Shown here in pieces: positions 1 through 8,576 of a DNA stretch of 64,000 bases. A program made the translations under genes and the position numbers. Under the pieces are notes generated by a model that did not search any database, was not told the DNA's origin, and saw nothing but the letters and a program-made list of their open reading frames with translations. The DNA is taken from assembly GCF_900114645.1 (NCBI RefSeq), contig NZ_FOTR01000003.1, positions 248,001-312,000 of the forward strand, read 5' to 3'. Source of the stretch: Gracilibacillus orientalis. GTDB lineage: Bacteria > Bacillota > Bacilli > Bacillales > Amphibacillaceae. Every line of letters starts with the position of its first letter. The first letter of the stretch is position 1.

Positions 1-267
1 ATGGTGTTGTGTCACCCTCCAGGTAGGATGATTACCCGGGTTAATCCTGACGTGTGAAGCAATCGAGCAAAACTTTCCAATCGTTGCATAAATAATTTGG
101 ACATCACCAGCCGTATAACTGTAATCACCTATCTGTGATTCTATTATTTTGGATTGAGGGCCAACATCTGTCCAATCTCCTAGTGTAGTATCCGTAACGT
201 TAGCGGTGTGGTGAATAACAGGATTCTTTGTTAATCTTTTCTTATCAGAATTTATGGACTGAGACAT
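1..267 (-). CDS. Hexapeptide-repeat acetyltransferase of phosphonate loci (partial, N-terminal 89 residues)
   Basis: The reading frame runs from ATG at 267 off the left edge. An AAGGAG site lies just upstream. The visible protein has left-handed beta-helix features (GDYSYTAGDVQIIYATIGKF, then CSIASHVRINPGNHP and TQHH). This matches the phosphonate-linked hexapeptide transferase family often found in C-P lyase operons. The exact substrate of that family is not known to me. It starts 25 bp after phnE and is last in the phn operon as far as the window shows, so C-P lyase genes probably lie to the left (inference). Confidence 0.8.
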   Translation of the reverse strand, partial: MSQSINSDKKRLTKNPVIHHTANVTDTTLGDWTDVGPQSKIIESQIGDYSYTAGDVQIIYATIGKFCSIASHVRINPGNHPTWRVTQHH

Positions 268-292
268 ATCCTTTTTTCTCTCCTTAGCATTA

Positions 293-1123
293 TTAAACTT
301 TAAGCTTCAGACGATTACTGATCATCTCAACAGAAAAAATCATGACAAATATTACAATGGTAATAAACAAAGCACTATTAAAATCATAGGTTCTCATCGC
401 ACGTGTTAATTCCCATCCGATACCACCGGCACCTACTAAACCAAGAATAGTAGATTCTCCAATATCTATCTCCAAACGTAAAATAGTCCAGGATAACAGT
501 GCCGTAAATACAGTAGGAATAACTCCTTGAGCAATGATTTGAAACCAGTTAGCACCAGCTGCCTTTAATGCCTCTATTTTTCCACCATCCATTTCCTCTA
601 CAGATTGAGCGAATACTTTAATTAACATCCCAAGGCTGTGGATAGCAATAGCCAGTACACCTGGTAAAGGTCCTAATCCTACTGCCACTATAAAAATAAG
701 CGCCCAAACTATCGTTGGAATGACACGCATCAATGTAGCAAATCCTTTAATCGTTCTTGCAAACAGTTTATTCGTCGTTATATTCTCAGCTGCTAGAAAT
801 GCTAATACTAAAGAAATAACAACCGCAATTACCGTTCCTAAAATGGCGACTTGTAATGATTCTATCGCAGCTGGAATGACATATTGCCATTCACTAAAAT
901 CGGGCGGGAACATTTCCCCAAGCATTGTAAAAAACTCAATAGTACCTACCCACAAGTTAGTGTAATCGATATTCAACTGATAAAGGCTGAACACGAATAG
1001 TAATACGCCACAAATGACAATTATTTTTAAAAACCTGTCACCTTTTGGCTTTGCGATATCTTCTTTGTCACTCGACACCAGAGGATAAATATTTTGCTTC
1101 TCCTTTCCGATTTGCTGGCTCAT
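293..1123 (-). CDS. phnE: Phosphonate ABC transporter permease PhnE (second copy)
   Basis: Integral membrane permease of the phosphonate importer, 276 residues. About six hydrophobic segments follow a 35-residue cytoplasmic N-terminus. The EAA-type loop reads EALKAAGANWFQI, with the downstream GLVGAGGIGWEL motif typical of PhnE. The start overlaps the stop of the preceding permease by 4 bp (ATGA), so the two are translationally coupled. Two different PhnE subunits in one operon is a common arrangement in Bacillaceae and suggests a heterodimeric channel. It works with PhnC and PhnD, encoded upstream in the same operon. Confidence 0.95.
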   Translation of the reverse strand: MSQQIGKEKQNIYPLVSSDKEDIAKPKGDRFLKIIVICGVLLFVFSLYQLNIDYTNLWVGTIEFFTMLGEMFPPDFSEWQYVIPAAIESLQVAILGTVIAVVISLVLAFLAAENITTNKLFARTIKGFATLMRVIPTIVWALIFIVAVGLGPLPGVLAIAIHSLGMLIKVFAQSVEEMDGGKIEALKAAGANWFQIIAQGVIPTVFTALLSWTILRLEIDIGESTILGLVGAGGIGWELTRAMRTYDFNSALFITIVIFVMIFSVEMISNRLKLKV

Positions 1124-1905
1124 ATGATCCGCTCCCTTATCTTGCTAGTTAAAAACTCAGTAGAAAGAATCAGGATCAGTACTAAAATAATCGCCATACT
1201 AACTTCCTTATACTGAAAAAGCTTGATACCTTTCTGTATTGCGAAACCGATACCACCGCCACCTACCATGCCAATAATGGTCGAGGCACGGATATTTAAC
1301 TCTAAGTTATATAACGACCATGCAACAAAACCTGGGAGGAATTGAGGGAAGACACCTTGGGCTAATATTTGAAAATAATTAGAACCAGTTGCATGGAGCG
1401 CTTCGATTTTTCCTGTATCGATTTCTTCTAACGTGTCTGCAAACACCCTCGTTAAAAACCCGATGGAACCAAGAATTAATGATAAAGTACCTACTGTCAC
1501 ACCAATACCATATGATGCCACTAGGATTAACGCCCAAATCAAGCCCGGAATATTACGGATAATCGAAGTGAATGCTCTTACTACTACCTGTATAACAGGA
1601 TGTGGTGTTGTGGTGCTTGCAGCGAGAAAGGACAACACTAGTGCAATACCCGCTCCTATCACCATACCAACAAATCCCATATATAACGTTTCTAAAATAG
1701 CATCTAGCAAACTATTGGAAGCTGATACATCAGGTGGTAACAAATCCAGAAACACAAAGTTGCTAATTAACCCAATTCCAGAAAAAACTTCATAAAAGGA
1801 AAAGTCAGTACCAATCGCCGACCATACTGTCAATCCGCAGACAAAAACAAGGATTACTATTGTCTGAAGACGCTTTGTTTTTCTTATATCTTTTATTTCT
1901 CCCAT
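1120..1905 (-). CDS. phnE: Phosphonate ABC transporter permease PhnE (first copy)
   Basis: Membrane permease of the phosphonate importer, 261 residues, with a short charged N-terminus and about six membrane segments. The EAA-type loop reads EALHATGSNYFQI and is followed by GMVGGGGIGFAI. Both motifs align with the partner permease that overlaps its 3' end. The gene begins 16 bp after phnC, with a GGAAAGGTGA ribosome site. The two permeases are clearly paralogous yet diverged, so a heterodimer is likelier than a recent duplication. Confidence 0.95.
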   Translation of the reverse strand: MGEIKDIRKTKRLQTIVILVFVCGLTVWSAIGTDFSFYEVFSGIGLISNFVFLDLLPPDVSASNSLLDAILETLYMGFVGMVIGAGIALVLSFLAASTTTPHPVIQVVVRAFTSIIRNIPGLIWALILVASYGIGVTVGTLSLILGSIGFLTRVFADTLEEIDTGKIEALHATGSNYFQILAQGVFPQFLPGFVAWSLYNLELNIRASTIIGMVGGGGIGFAIQKGIKLFQYKEVSMAIILVLILILSTEFLTSKIRERII

Positions 1906-1921
1906 TCACGATCACCTTTCC

Positions 1922-2692
1922 TTATTGGGCATTTACCAATGGTGGCTTTTTAGTATCATAAATTTCATCGATTACTTTGTCTGACAATTGTGAAGGGTGT
2001 CCATCAAAAATAATCTGACCATGCTGCATACCAATAATTCTAGTAGCATATTTAAGAGCTACGTCTACTTGATGCAAATTAACAATCGCTGTAAGCTGAT
2101 CTTCTTGGCAAATATTATAGATATGATCCATGATATTTTTAGAAGAAGCAGGATCAAGGCTAGCAATTGGTTCATCTGCCAGAATAAGTCGAGGCATTTG
2201 CGCTAATGCCCGTGAGATACCAACACGTTGCATTTGTCCTCCACTCAACTCATCTGCTCTTTTGTACTTTTGTTGTTTCAGTCCTACTCTTTCCAGAATC
2301 GCCTCTGCTTCTTTAATATCCTTTTTATTAAAAATACCAAGTGATCCTTTGATTGTGTTGGTGTATCCCAAACGTCCATGCAAGACGTTATTTAGCACGC
2401 TTAAACGATCAATTAAATTAAAGTTTTGAAATACCATGCCAATCTCTCGTCGTATATGTTTTACTTGTTTAGACTTTGATTGGTTGACTTTCTCCCCTTT
2501 AAAAATGACATCTCCCTCAGTAGGTTCTACAAGAAGATTGATGCAACGCAGTAATGTACTTTTCCCTGCCCCGCTCGAACCGATTACCACAACAAATTCA
2601 CCTGGATGTACATCAAAACTAGTATTACTTAGCGCAACAGTGCCATCGGGGTATACCTTCGTCAAATGTTCAATTTTCAATACCGGTTCCAT
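1922..2692 (-). CDS. phnC: Phosphonate ABC transporter ATP-binding protein PhnC
   Basis: Cytoplasmic ATPase that powers phosphonate uptake, 256 residues, the usual length for PhnC. Walker A GSSGAGKST is at residues 38-46. The signature LSGGQMQR, Walker B LILADEP and the H-loop region NLHQVDVALKY follow in order. It starts 33 bp after phnD and precedes the two permease genes. All catalytic motifs are intact. Confidence 0.96.
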   Translation of the reverse strand: MEPVLKIEHLTKVYPDGTVALSNTSFDVHPGEFVVVIGSSGAGKSTLLRCINLLVEPTEGDVIFKGEKVNQSKSKQVKHIRREIGMVFQNFNLIDRLSVLNNVLHGRLGYTNTIKGSLGIFNKKDIKEAEAILERVGLKQQKYKRADELSGGQMQRVGISRALAQMPRLILADEPIASLDPASSKNIMDHIYNICQEDQLTAIVNLHQVDVALKYATRIIGMQHGQIIFDGHPSQLSDKVIDEIYDTKKPPLVNAQ

Positions 2693-2725
2693 TGATCTAC
2701 TCCCCTTTCTCCAATTAGCAAATGA

Positions 2726-3658
2726 TTAATTTAATAATTCTTCTGGGCTCATATTTAACGATTCTGCTGTATTACGGATAATATCATAGTCACTTTCCTC
2801 GACAGGAATATAGCTTGATTCTGCATCTCCTGCTTTCTCAAAAAACTCTTTATTGTCATAGTTGTAAACAAAATCTTGTATAGCTTCTACTAAGCTTTCA
2901 GGTAAATCTGCTCTATAACTAATTGGGCTTGATGGAATTGGGTCAGATTTAGCAATAATACGAAAATCTGATTCAGAAACCATGCCACCTTCAATAGCTC
3001 GTTCAACACAAGATGAGCAAACACCTGCTGCATCTGCATCTCCCGCTGCAATTGCAAGAATAGAATTATCATGACTTCCAGAGAAAGAAACACTTGAGAA
3101 ATAGCTTTCCACTTCATCATTTGTTATTCCTAATCCTTCAATAAACATTGCTCTTGGAAATAAGTGACCGGAAGTTGATGCAGGATCGGCGAATAGTAAA
3201 CTTTTTCCTTCTAATTCTTCTAGGGTTTGCACATCTGATTCATCTGGTACGACAACCCAACTGTTATAAGTAGCATCTTCTTCACTTTTAGCTCGTACTG
3301 CAAAAGGAATCGCATCGCTTCTTTCCTGTGCGATGATATAAGAAAATGGTCCAAAGCTTGCTAAGTCTAATTTTTTCGAACGCATTGCTTCGATTACTGC
3401 GTTGTAATCTTCTCCCTGAAACAGTTCCACTTCTATTCCTAATGCTTCCGACATATCCTCTACAAAAATGTTGTGCGCACGTGACAGTTCATCTTCTTCT
3501 CCTGGAAGTACACCGTAACTAATCTTTTTTGGCCAATCGTTTTCGTTCTCATCACCAGAAGCATTTGCATCGTTATTACAAGCTACTAATATTGAAAGCA
3601 TGCTGATAAGTATCAATATCGACAAACTTTTCAGTACCTTTGTCCACTTTTTGTTCAT
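2726..3658 (-). CDS. phnD: Phosphonate-binding lipoprotein PhnD
   Basis: Extracellular solute-binding protein of the phosphonate importer, 310 residues. A lipoprotein signal peptide ends in the lipobox LVAC with Cys27. The mature part is a PhnD-type type II periplasmic-binding fold; EAMRSKKLDLASFGPFSYI is the conserved region that shapes the pocket in this family. It is the first gene of the operon and has an AAGGAGG ribosome site. Possible PhoP boxes lie about 65-95 bp upstream. Confidence 0.95.
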   Translation of the reverse strand: MNKKWTKVLKSLSILILISMLSILVACNNDANASGDENENDWPKKISYGVLPGEEDELSRAHNIFVEDMSEALGIEVELFQGEDYNAVIEAMRSKKLDLASFGPFSYIIAQERSDAIPFAVRAKSEEDATYNSWVVVPDESDVQTLEELEGKSLLFADPASTSGHLFPRAMFIEGLGITNDEVESYFSSVSFSGSHDNSILAIAAGDADAAGVCSSCVERAIEGGMVSESDFRIIAKSDPIPSSPISYRADLPESLVEAIQDFVYNYDNKEFFEKAGDAESSYIPVEESDYDIIRNTAESLNMSPEELLN

Positions 3659-3723
3659 TTTCGATTCCTCCTTAAGTGATTTTTATAATACACTCCCAAG
3701 ATAACTTGGCACCATGAAGAAGA

Positions 3724-3750
3724 TGTTAATAGCAGTTTAAGTTTTGTAAA
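3724..3750 (-). promoter_or_regulatory. Possible PhoP boxes upstream of phnD
   Basis: Read on the minus strand, three hexamers TTTACA, TTAAAC and TTAACA occur at 3750-3745, 3740-3735 and 3729-3724, separated by 4 and 5 bp. In B. subtilis, PhoP binds direct TT(A/T/C)ACA repeats with about 5-bp spacers. The order and spacing fit, but one box deviates from consensus and I could not assign a convincing -10. Confidence 0.5.
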
Positions 3751-3843
3751 GAAAAGATTTCACACAATGACTATGAATGCATAAGAAAAGCCGTGAGTAT
3801 TACTTTCCAAGCATGTAATATGACAAAGTATGTGAAAGAAGCC

Positions 3844-3882
3844 AAAAAAAAATACTTATCAGTTTCATACCTGATAAGTATT
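3844..3882 (-). terminator. Terminator of the malic enzyme gene
   Basis: A perfect 12-bp stem (3851-3862 with 3871-3882, 8-nt loop) is followed on the minus strand by a run of seven T. It lies 22 bp beyond the malic enzyme stop codon. Confidence 0.9.
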
Positions 3883-3903
3883 TTCTATGACTGGAATACA
3901 AGA

Positions 3904-5298
3904 TTATATTTTTCGTGAGACTCCACTGTCGATGGCTGCTTGAACTACTGCATCTCTTACGCGTTCTACTACCTTTTCATTAAACACACCTGGGATAATG
4001 TAATCCTCACTTAGTTCATCGGAATCAATGGTAGCTGCGATCGCTTCTGCTGCAGCTACTTTCATCTGCTCATTTATTGAAGAAGCCCTCGCATCCAATG
4101 CTCCTCTAAAAATACCAGGGAAACAAAGAAGATTATTGACTTGATTTGGATAATCGGACCTTCCTGTTGCCATTACTCTGACATGGTCACGAGCTATGTC
4201 TGGTGAAATCTCCGGGATTGGATTGGCTAAAGCAAAAACAATTGGATCTTTCGCCATATTCTTCAAATTCTCTTCCTGCAATATATCCCCTCTGGAAACA
4301 CCAATAAAAATGTCCGCATTGTTCATCGCTTCAGAAAGTGAGGCATTCACTTTCTCTGGATTAGTGTGATTCGCATACCACTCCCACATTTTATTGTCAT
4401 ACTGATGATCACGAGTGATACTACCTTCTTTATCTACCCCAATTATATTTTCAGCACCTGCAGCTAGCAGCATTTTAGTTATGGCAATACCCGCTGCACC
4501 GATACCACAGACGACAATTTTACTTTCCTTTAATCTTTTTTTCGTAAGTTTTAAAGCATTTAATATACCTGCTAATACAACAATAGCTGTTCCATGCTGA
4601 TCATCATGAAAAACCGGGATATCTAATTCCTGCCTCAGTGTCTCTTCAATTTCAAAGCACTGCGGTGATCCAATGTCTTCTAAATTAATTCCGCCGAACC
4701 CTGGACTGATCGCTTTAATGGTTCGAATAATCTCATCAGTATCCGTTGTGTCAAGGCAAATGGGATAGGCATTAATATCAGCAAATCGTTTAAACAACAT
4801 TGCTTTTCCTTCCATAACAGGCATAGCTGCTTCTGGACTAATTTGACCTAACCCTAGTACAGCAGTACCGTCTGAAACAACCGCAACAGAATTACTTTTA
4901 ATGGTTAAGTTATAGGCTAATAAAGGATTAGCATTGATCGCATTACAGACCCTCGCAACTTCCGGTGTATAAACATGAGAGAGTTGTTCTCTATTTTTTA
5001 AATCGATTTTTGGTTTTATATCGATCTTCCCGCCTAAATGGACAAGGAACGTTCGATCGGAAATATGCTTCACATATACTCCATCACTATCATTCAGAGC
5101 CTTTATCACCTTTAATTGCCCTGGCTCATCATTTACTTTAATCGTAATATCTCGGATCGTTTCCTCAGGTGTTTCTTTTTTTACGTCAATTGCCATTAGG
5201 TCTGCATCATTTTCATGAATAAGTGTTGCGATTTGACCGATATTTGCCTTTGCCTTTTCGATTTCCAGACGGATAATAATATGCATATTGGAACGCAT
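3904..5298 (-). CDS. NAD(P)-dependent malic enzyme with N-terminal ACT domain
   Basis: Oxidatively decarboxylates malate to pyruvate in the cytosol; 464 residues. Residues about 1-75 form an ACT-like regulatory domain (IIIRLEIEKAKANIGQIATL). The catalytic part follows, with EGKAMLFKRFADI, the metal-site region NLEDIGSPQCFEIE, DDQHGTAIVVLAG, and the dinucleotide-binding VVCGIGAAGIAI. The ACT domain suggests allosteric control by a small ligand, unidentified here. The gene stands alone, with an AAAGGAGG ribosome site at the chosen ATG. NAD versus NADP preference cannot be decided from the sequence by eye. Confidence 0.93.
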   Translation of the reverse strand: MRSNMHIIIRLEIEKAKANIGQIATLIHENDADLMAIDVKKETPEETIRDITIKVNDEPGQLKVIKALNDSDGVYVKHISDRTFLVHLGGKIDIKPKIDLKNREQLSHVYTPEVARVCNAINANPLLAYNLTIKSNSVAVVSDGTAVLGLGQISPEAAMPVMEGKAMLFKRFADINAYPICLDTTDTDEIIRTIKAISPGFGGINLEDIGSPQCFEIEETLRQELDIPVFHDDQHGTAIVVLAGILNALKLTKKRLKESKIVVCGIGAAGIAITKMLLAAGAENIIGVDKEGSITRDHQYDNKMWEWYANHTNPEKVNASLSEAMNNADIFIGVSRGDILQEENLKNMAKDPIVFALANPIPEISPDIARDHVRVMATGRSDYPNQVNNLLCFPGIFRGALDARASSINEQMKVAAAEAIAATIDSDELSEDYIIPGVFNEKVVERVRDAVVQAAIDSGVSRKI

Positions 5299-5353
5299 AA
5301 GGATAGCCTCCTTTATTATGTTAGGTATACGTTACAGATATAAAATCTAACAA

Positions 5354-5500
5354 TTAATCATCTAAATCTTGTTTAGAAGCTTTTGTAACATCTTGTTTTA
5401 CATACTTTCCTATAACTGATGTATTTATTCCCTGTCTGACAGCCGTTTCAATCACCACGTATAAAATAGCAAATAGCAATAGTTTCATAATTAATTCCAT
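5354..5500 (-). CDS. Small membrane protein, 48 residues, function unknown
   Basis: The longer frame begins at 5572, but GAGGG lies 5 bp before the ATG at 5500, so I use that start. The product MELIMKLLLFAILYVVIETA has one hydrophobic helix, followed by a short polar tail rich in Lys and Asp. I do not recognise the family. It lies 55 bp upstream of the malic enzyme gene in the same direction and could share its transcript. Confidence 0.55.
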   Translation of the reverse strand: MELIMKLLLFAILYVVIETAVRQGINTSVIGKYVKQDVTKASKQDLDD

Positions 5501-5618
5501 TTCATCCCTCATGTATATTGTATTTCCTATGAAGCTTGATTTAAAACCAATTCTTTTCGACAAAATAAACAAACAAATAATTATTATGATTGAATATAAA
5601 CAAACATCACATAATTTC

Positions 5619-5661
5619 GTTTGCTAGTTCGTTTGACAAATAGCAAACATTATATTAATAT
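5619..5661 (+). promoter_or_regulatory. Promoter and overlapping inverted repeat before the DUF2087 regulator
   Basis: TTGACA (5633-5638), a 17-bp spacer and TAATAT (5656-5661) form a good sigma-A promoter. The inverted repeat GTTTGCTA (5619-5626) / TAGCAAAC (5641-5648) brackets the -35. This is a plausible operator for self-control by the regulator it drives (inference). Confidence 0.6.
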
Positions 5662-5723
5662 GTTGGTTGTTACTAAAACATTATCTGTTTTGGTTAGTTG
5701 CTAACGAAAGGAGTGTTCTGATT

Positions 5724-6482
5724 ATGGAATTATCAGATATGTTCTGGAGTGCTTCCATAGAAGAATTAAAGAAAGGTTATGTCGAAGAGGAAAACTATTT
5801 TATATGTCTTCTTTGCGGGAAAGAAATTGAAAAAGGAATGGTATATTCCTTTCAAGATAATTTATATGAAGCGGAAAGATATATGCGTATTCACATTGGA
5901 AAGACGCATCAATCTGTTTTTGACTATTTAATTGACATGGATCGTAAACTTACTGGCATCACCGATCACCAAAAAAGTTTGTTACGCCTTTTCTATCAAG
6001 GAAAAAGTGACAAAGAAATTCAGAAGGATCTTGATATCGGTAGCACCTCTACCATCCGTCATCATCGTTTTGCCTTAAAAGAAAAGGAAAGACAAGCTAG
6101 AAATTTCTTAGCAATGATGGAGCTATTAAAAGAAAAAGACAAGCATGCACCTGCCTTTGTCCCTGTTCACCAATCCGCAACGATGGTAGATGACCGCTAT
6201 AACATTACCGATGATGAGCGGGCAAAGATCGTGGAAAAGTTCTTTCCGGATGGAGTGGAAAACGGGTTAGCTAAATTTCCACCAAAGGAAAAACAAAGAC
6301 TTGTCATCCTAAGGGAAATCGCCCAGCAATTAAACGATAATCATAAATATTCAGAAAAAGAAGTGAATCAGAAGCTTGAGCATTATTATAAGGATTATGT
6401 GTTGATTCGAAGATATTTAATCGACTATGGTCTCTTGGATAGAAAACAGGATGGTAGTCAGTATTGGGTGAAGCAACCATGA
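5724..6482 (+). CDS. Transcriptional regulator with LuxR-like HTH and DUF2087 domain
   Basis: Predicted cytoplasmic DNA-binding protein, 252 residues from the ATG at 5724, which has the AAAGGAG site; an upstream in-frame ATG at 5667 lacks one. The N-terminal 60 residues contain CLLCG and a HIGKTH element, resembling a small C2H2-type metal site. Residues about 80-130 look like a LuxR-type helix-turn-helix (LRLFYQGKSDKEIQKDLDIG). The C-terminal part is DUF2087 (FFPDGVENGLAKFPPKEKQR, then YGLLDRKQDGSQYWV). The target is unknown. Confidence 0.85.
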   Translation: MELSDMFWSASIEELKKGYVEEENYFICLLCGKEIEKGMVYSFQDNLYEAERYMRIHIGKTHQSVFDYLIDMDRKLTGITDHQKSLLRLFYQGKSDKEIQKDLDIGSTSTIRHHRFALKEKERQARNFLAMMELLKEKDKHAPAFVPVHQSATMVDDRYNITDDERAKIVEKFFPDGVENGLAKFPPKEKQRLVILREIAQQLNDNHKYSEKEVNQKLEHYYKDYVLIRRYLIDYGLLDRKQDGSQYWVKQP

Positions 6483-6671
6483 GCCACCCACACTGTTCCC
6501 GTGGTTAATTGTAATTCTCCATACGGATTTGAAGGGCGGATTACATCATGCCACCCTTCACTGATGGATATGGAAACATTTCACTGTCTTATTCTGAATA
6601 GTCTATAACAATTTGTTGCCAATAGTCATGATTACATGTCTGCAAATCTCCAAACACCAAAAATAGATATA

Positions 6672-6695
6672 TGGCTAACAATGAATTGTTAGCCA
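6672..6695. repeat. 24-bp palindrome between convergent genes
   Basis: TGGCTAACAAT (6672-6682) is followed by GA and the exact reverse complement ATTGTTAGCCA (6685-6695). It lies between the convergent DUF2087 and thioesterase genes. On the minus strand the stem is followed by an A/T-rich stretch ending in five T, so it may act as a weak terminator. A second, imperfect stem at 6530-6560 lies closer to the DUF2087 gene. Confidence 0.6.
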
Positions 6696-6731
6696 ATTTG
6701 GAAGGTTCTGGCTTGTTCAGTCGGGTTCTAA

Positions 6732-7244
6732 TTATCCCCGCGGTTTGCCCTTATAAATAACAGTTGCTAACTCATTGCTAGCGTTCCTTCGTTTTTTCCT
6801 TGCTTCCACTCGTTCTTTTGCTGTCTCATGCAAATAAATCTCTTCCTCTGTCTCAGGAATAATACCTGGAACGGGAACTGGTTTACCTTCTTCATTTACG
6901 GCAACAAAAGTTAAAAAAGCAGTCGCGGCAATTTTGCGTTCTCCTGTTAGGAGGTTTTCTGCCAAAACTTTGATAAACACTTCCATGGAACTCGTACCTG
7001 TCCACGTAACAAAAGATTCTAAACAAACAGACTCACCAGTGCGAACCGGCGCTAAAAAGTCGACAGAGTCTGTTGAAGCAGTGACAACAGGGCTCCTCGA
7101 ATGCCTCATTGCAGAAATCGATGCAATATCATCAATATAACTCATTAATTTCCCGCCAAAAAGTGTACCATGATTATTCGTATCAGGCGGGAATACATGA
7201 CCGACTTTTACTGCATGGGTTTCTTTTACATAAGCTTCTTTCAT
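6732..7244 (-). CDS. Acyl-CoA thioesterase, hotdog fold (YkhA type)
   Basis: Hydrolyses acyl-CoA to free acid and CoA in the cytosol. The ATG at 7244 is preceded by AAAGGTGAT, giving 170 residues, close to B. subtilis YkhA. The motif HVFPPDTNNHGTLFGGKLM carries the Asn-His region of the acyl-CoA thioesterase family. TASTDSVDFLAPVRTGE forms the next conserved strand. It lies 66 bp after the aminotransferase gene in the same direction. The natural substrate is unknown. Confidence 0.9.
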   Translation of the reverse strand: MKEAYVKETHAVKVGHVFPPDTNNHGTLFGGKLMSYIDDIASISAMRHSRSPVVTASTDSVDFLAPVRTGESVCLESFVTWTGTSSMEVFIKVLAENLLTGERKIAATAFLTFVAVNEEGKPVPVPGIIPETEEEIYLHETAKERVEARKKRRNASNELATVIYKGKPRG

Positions 7245-7310
7245 ACGATCACCTTTTTTCATTATTTTTTTATGGATCACTGATTCTCCACAACGGGCAA
7301 TTTATTAAAA

Positions 7311-8495
7311 TCAATCTGCAATAACTTTACCCAACATCTCAACGCCTTTCTTTATTTCCTTCAGGCCAGAATAACTAAAGGAAAGACGGAGCCACTCTTT
7401 GCCATCTTGTTCATTTAAGAAAAAATATTTCCCTGGTAAAAAGGACACACCTTGATCGAGAGCTTGTTGTAATAATGCCGAGGTGTCAGCCCCAGCCACA
7501 TTCATCCAAACAAAGTAGCCTCCCTCCGGAACATACCAAGTGACGGATTTTGGCATGTTTTTTTCTAAAGCAGCAAGTAACACAGAACACCTCTCTTGGT
7601 AAGATATTCGCAATGTGTTAAGTCTATTATCAAAATTATTATTTCCCAGATATGTAGCCATAATCGCTTGTGCAAAGGGGTGATCTAAATCTTTTTTAAA
7701 CCAATATAGTGAAGTAATTATTTCTTCTGTCGCAGCTACCCATCCTATTCGTAAACCAGGGGCTACCACCTTAGATAAAGAACCCACATGCAAGACACGA
7801 TTTTCATGATCCATTGCCTTTAAAGTTACTGGCTGTTTTTCGAAATATAATTCACCATATGCATCATCCTCTAAAATGAGGAAGTCGTACCTGGAAGCAA
7901 GCTCCAACACATGCTTGCGGCGTTCTTCCGTCATCGTTGTTCCTGTTGGATTTTGAAAAGTTGGGATCGTATATAATATTTTTGGTAACGGAAGACCTTG
8001 TTCTTCTCTTTTTGCTAAGACTTTCTCTAATTCCTTTGTCTGCAGTCCCTGTTCATCGATTGGGATACTAATAAATTGATTCGTGTAATTCTGGAATACT
8101 TCTAGTGCTTCCATATACGTTGGCGCTTCTACCGCCACAACTGTTTGTTCATCTACAAAAACACGGGCAATCAAATTAATAGCCTGGCATGCACCTGCTG
8201 TAACCAACATCGCCTTTTCCGAGATGTGCATTCCTCTTTCAGATAACCTAGCCTGAATTTGTCCCTTTAGTTTATCCATTTTCGGCGTACCAAGATAATG
8301 CAGGGGTAAATCCTGTTCTTCGTTCAGTAATTGAACAACCGCCTCTTTTACCTGCTCAACTGGTACGAGGTCAGGTGCCGGAAACCCTGAACTAAGACGA
8401 ATACACTGTTCTGGTATCTTCGGCATCCATTCACCTGGTGGGTCGTTTTTTAACGCATTCTTTATGTTTTCCGAATAAAAATTTTCAATACTCAT
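7311..8495 (-). CDS. PLP-dependent aminotransferase, class I/II (2-aminoadipate transaminase-like)
   Basis: Cytosolic transaminase, about 394 residues. PLP-binding features include TAGACQAINLIARV, PTFQNPTGTTM, LEDDAYGELYF and the lysine motif SLSKVVAPGLRIGW. The sequence resembles the aminotransferase half of MocR-type proteins and LysN-type enzymes, but it has no GntR HTH. ATGs at 8504 and 8495 are both possible; the second has better spacing from AAAGGTGA. Substrate is not assignable. Confidence 0.88.
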   Translation of the reverse strand: MSIENFYSENIKNALKNDPPGEWMPKIPEQCIRLSSGFPAPDLVPVEQVKEAVVQLLNEEQDLPLHYLGTPKMDKLKGQIQARLSERGMHISEKAMLVTAGACQAINLIARVFVDEQTVVAVEAPTYMEALEVFQNYTNQFISIPIDEQGLQTKELEKVLAKREEQGLPLPKILYTIPTFQNPTGTTMTEERRKHVLELASRYDFLILEDDAYGELYFEKQPVTLKAMDHENRVLHVGSLSKVVAPGLRIGWVAATEEIITSLYWFKKDLDHPFAQAIMATYLGNNNFDNRLNTLRISYQERCSVLLAALEKNMPKSVTWYVPEGGYFVWMNVAGADTSALLQQALDQGVSFLPGKYFFLNEQDGKEWLRLSFSYSGLKEIKKGVEMLGKVIAD

Positions 8496-8521
8496 GCTGA
8501 TCATTCACCTTTCCTTGAGAC

Positions 8522-8558
8522 AATAAGAAGCATTGGTAAGCAACCAATGCTTCTTATT
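8522..8558 (-). terminator. Hairpin after the YjiH gene
   Basis: A perfect 16-bp stem (8522-8537 with 8543-8558, 5-nt loop) sits between the YjiH gene and the aminotransferase. The T-run is weak, so termination may be partial and allow some read-through. Confidence 0.7.
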
Positions 8559-8576
8559 TATATTATGACCGATTAT

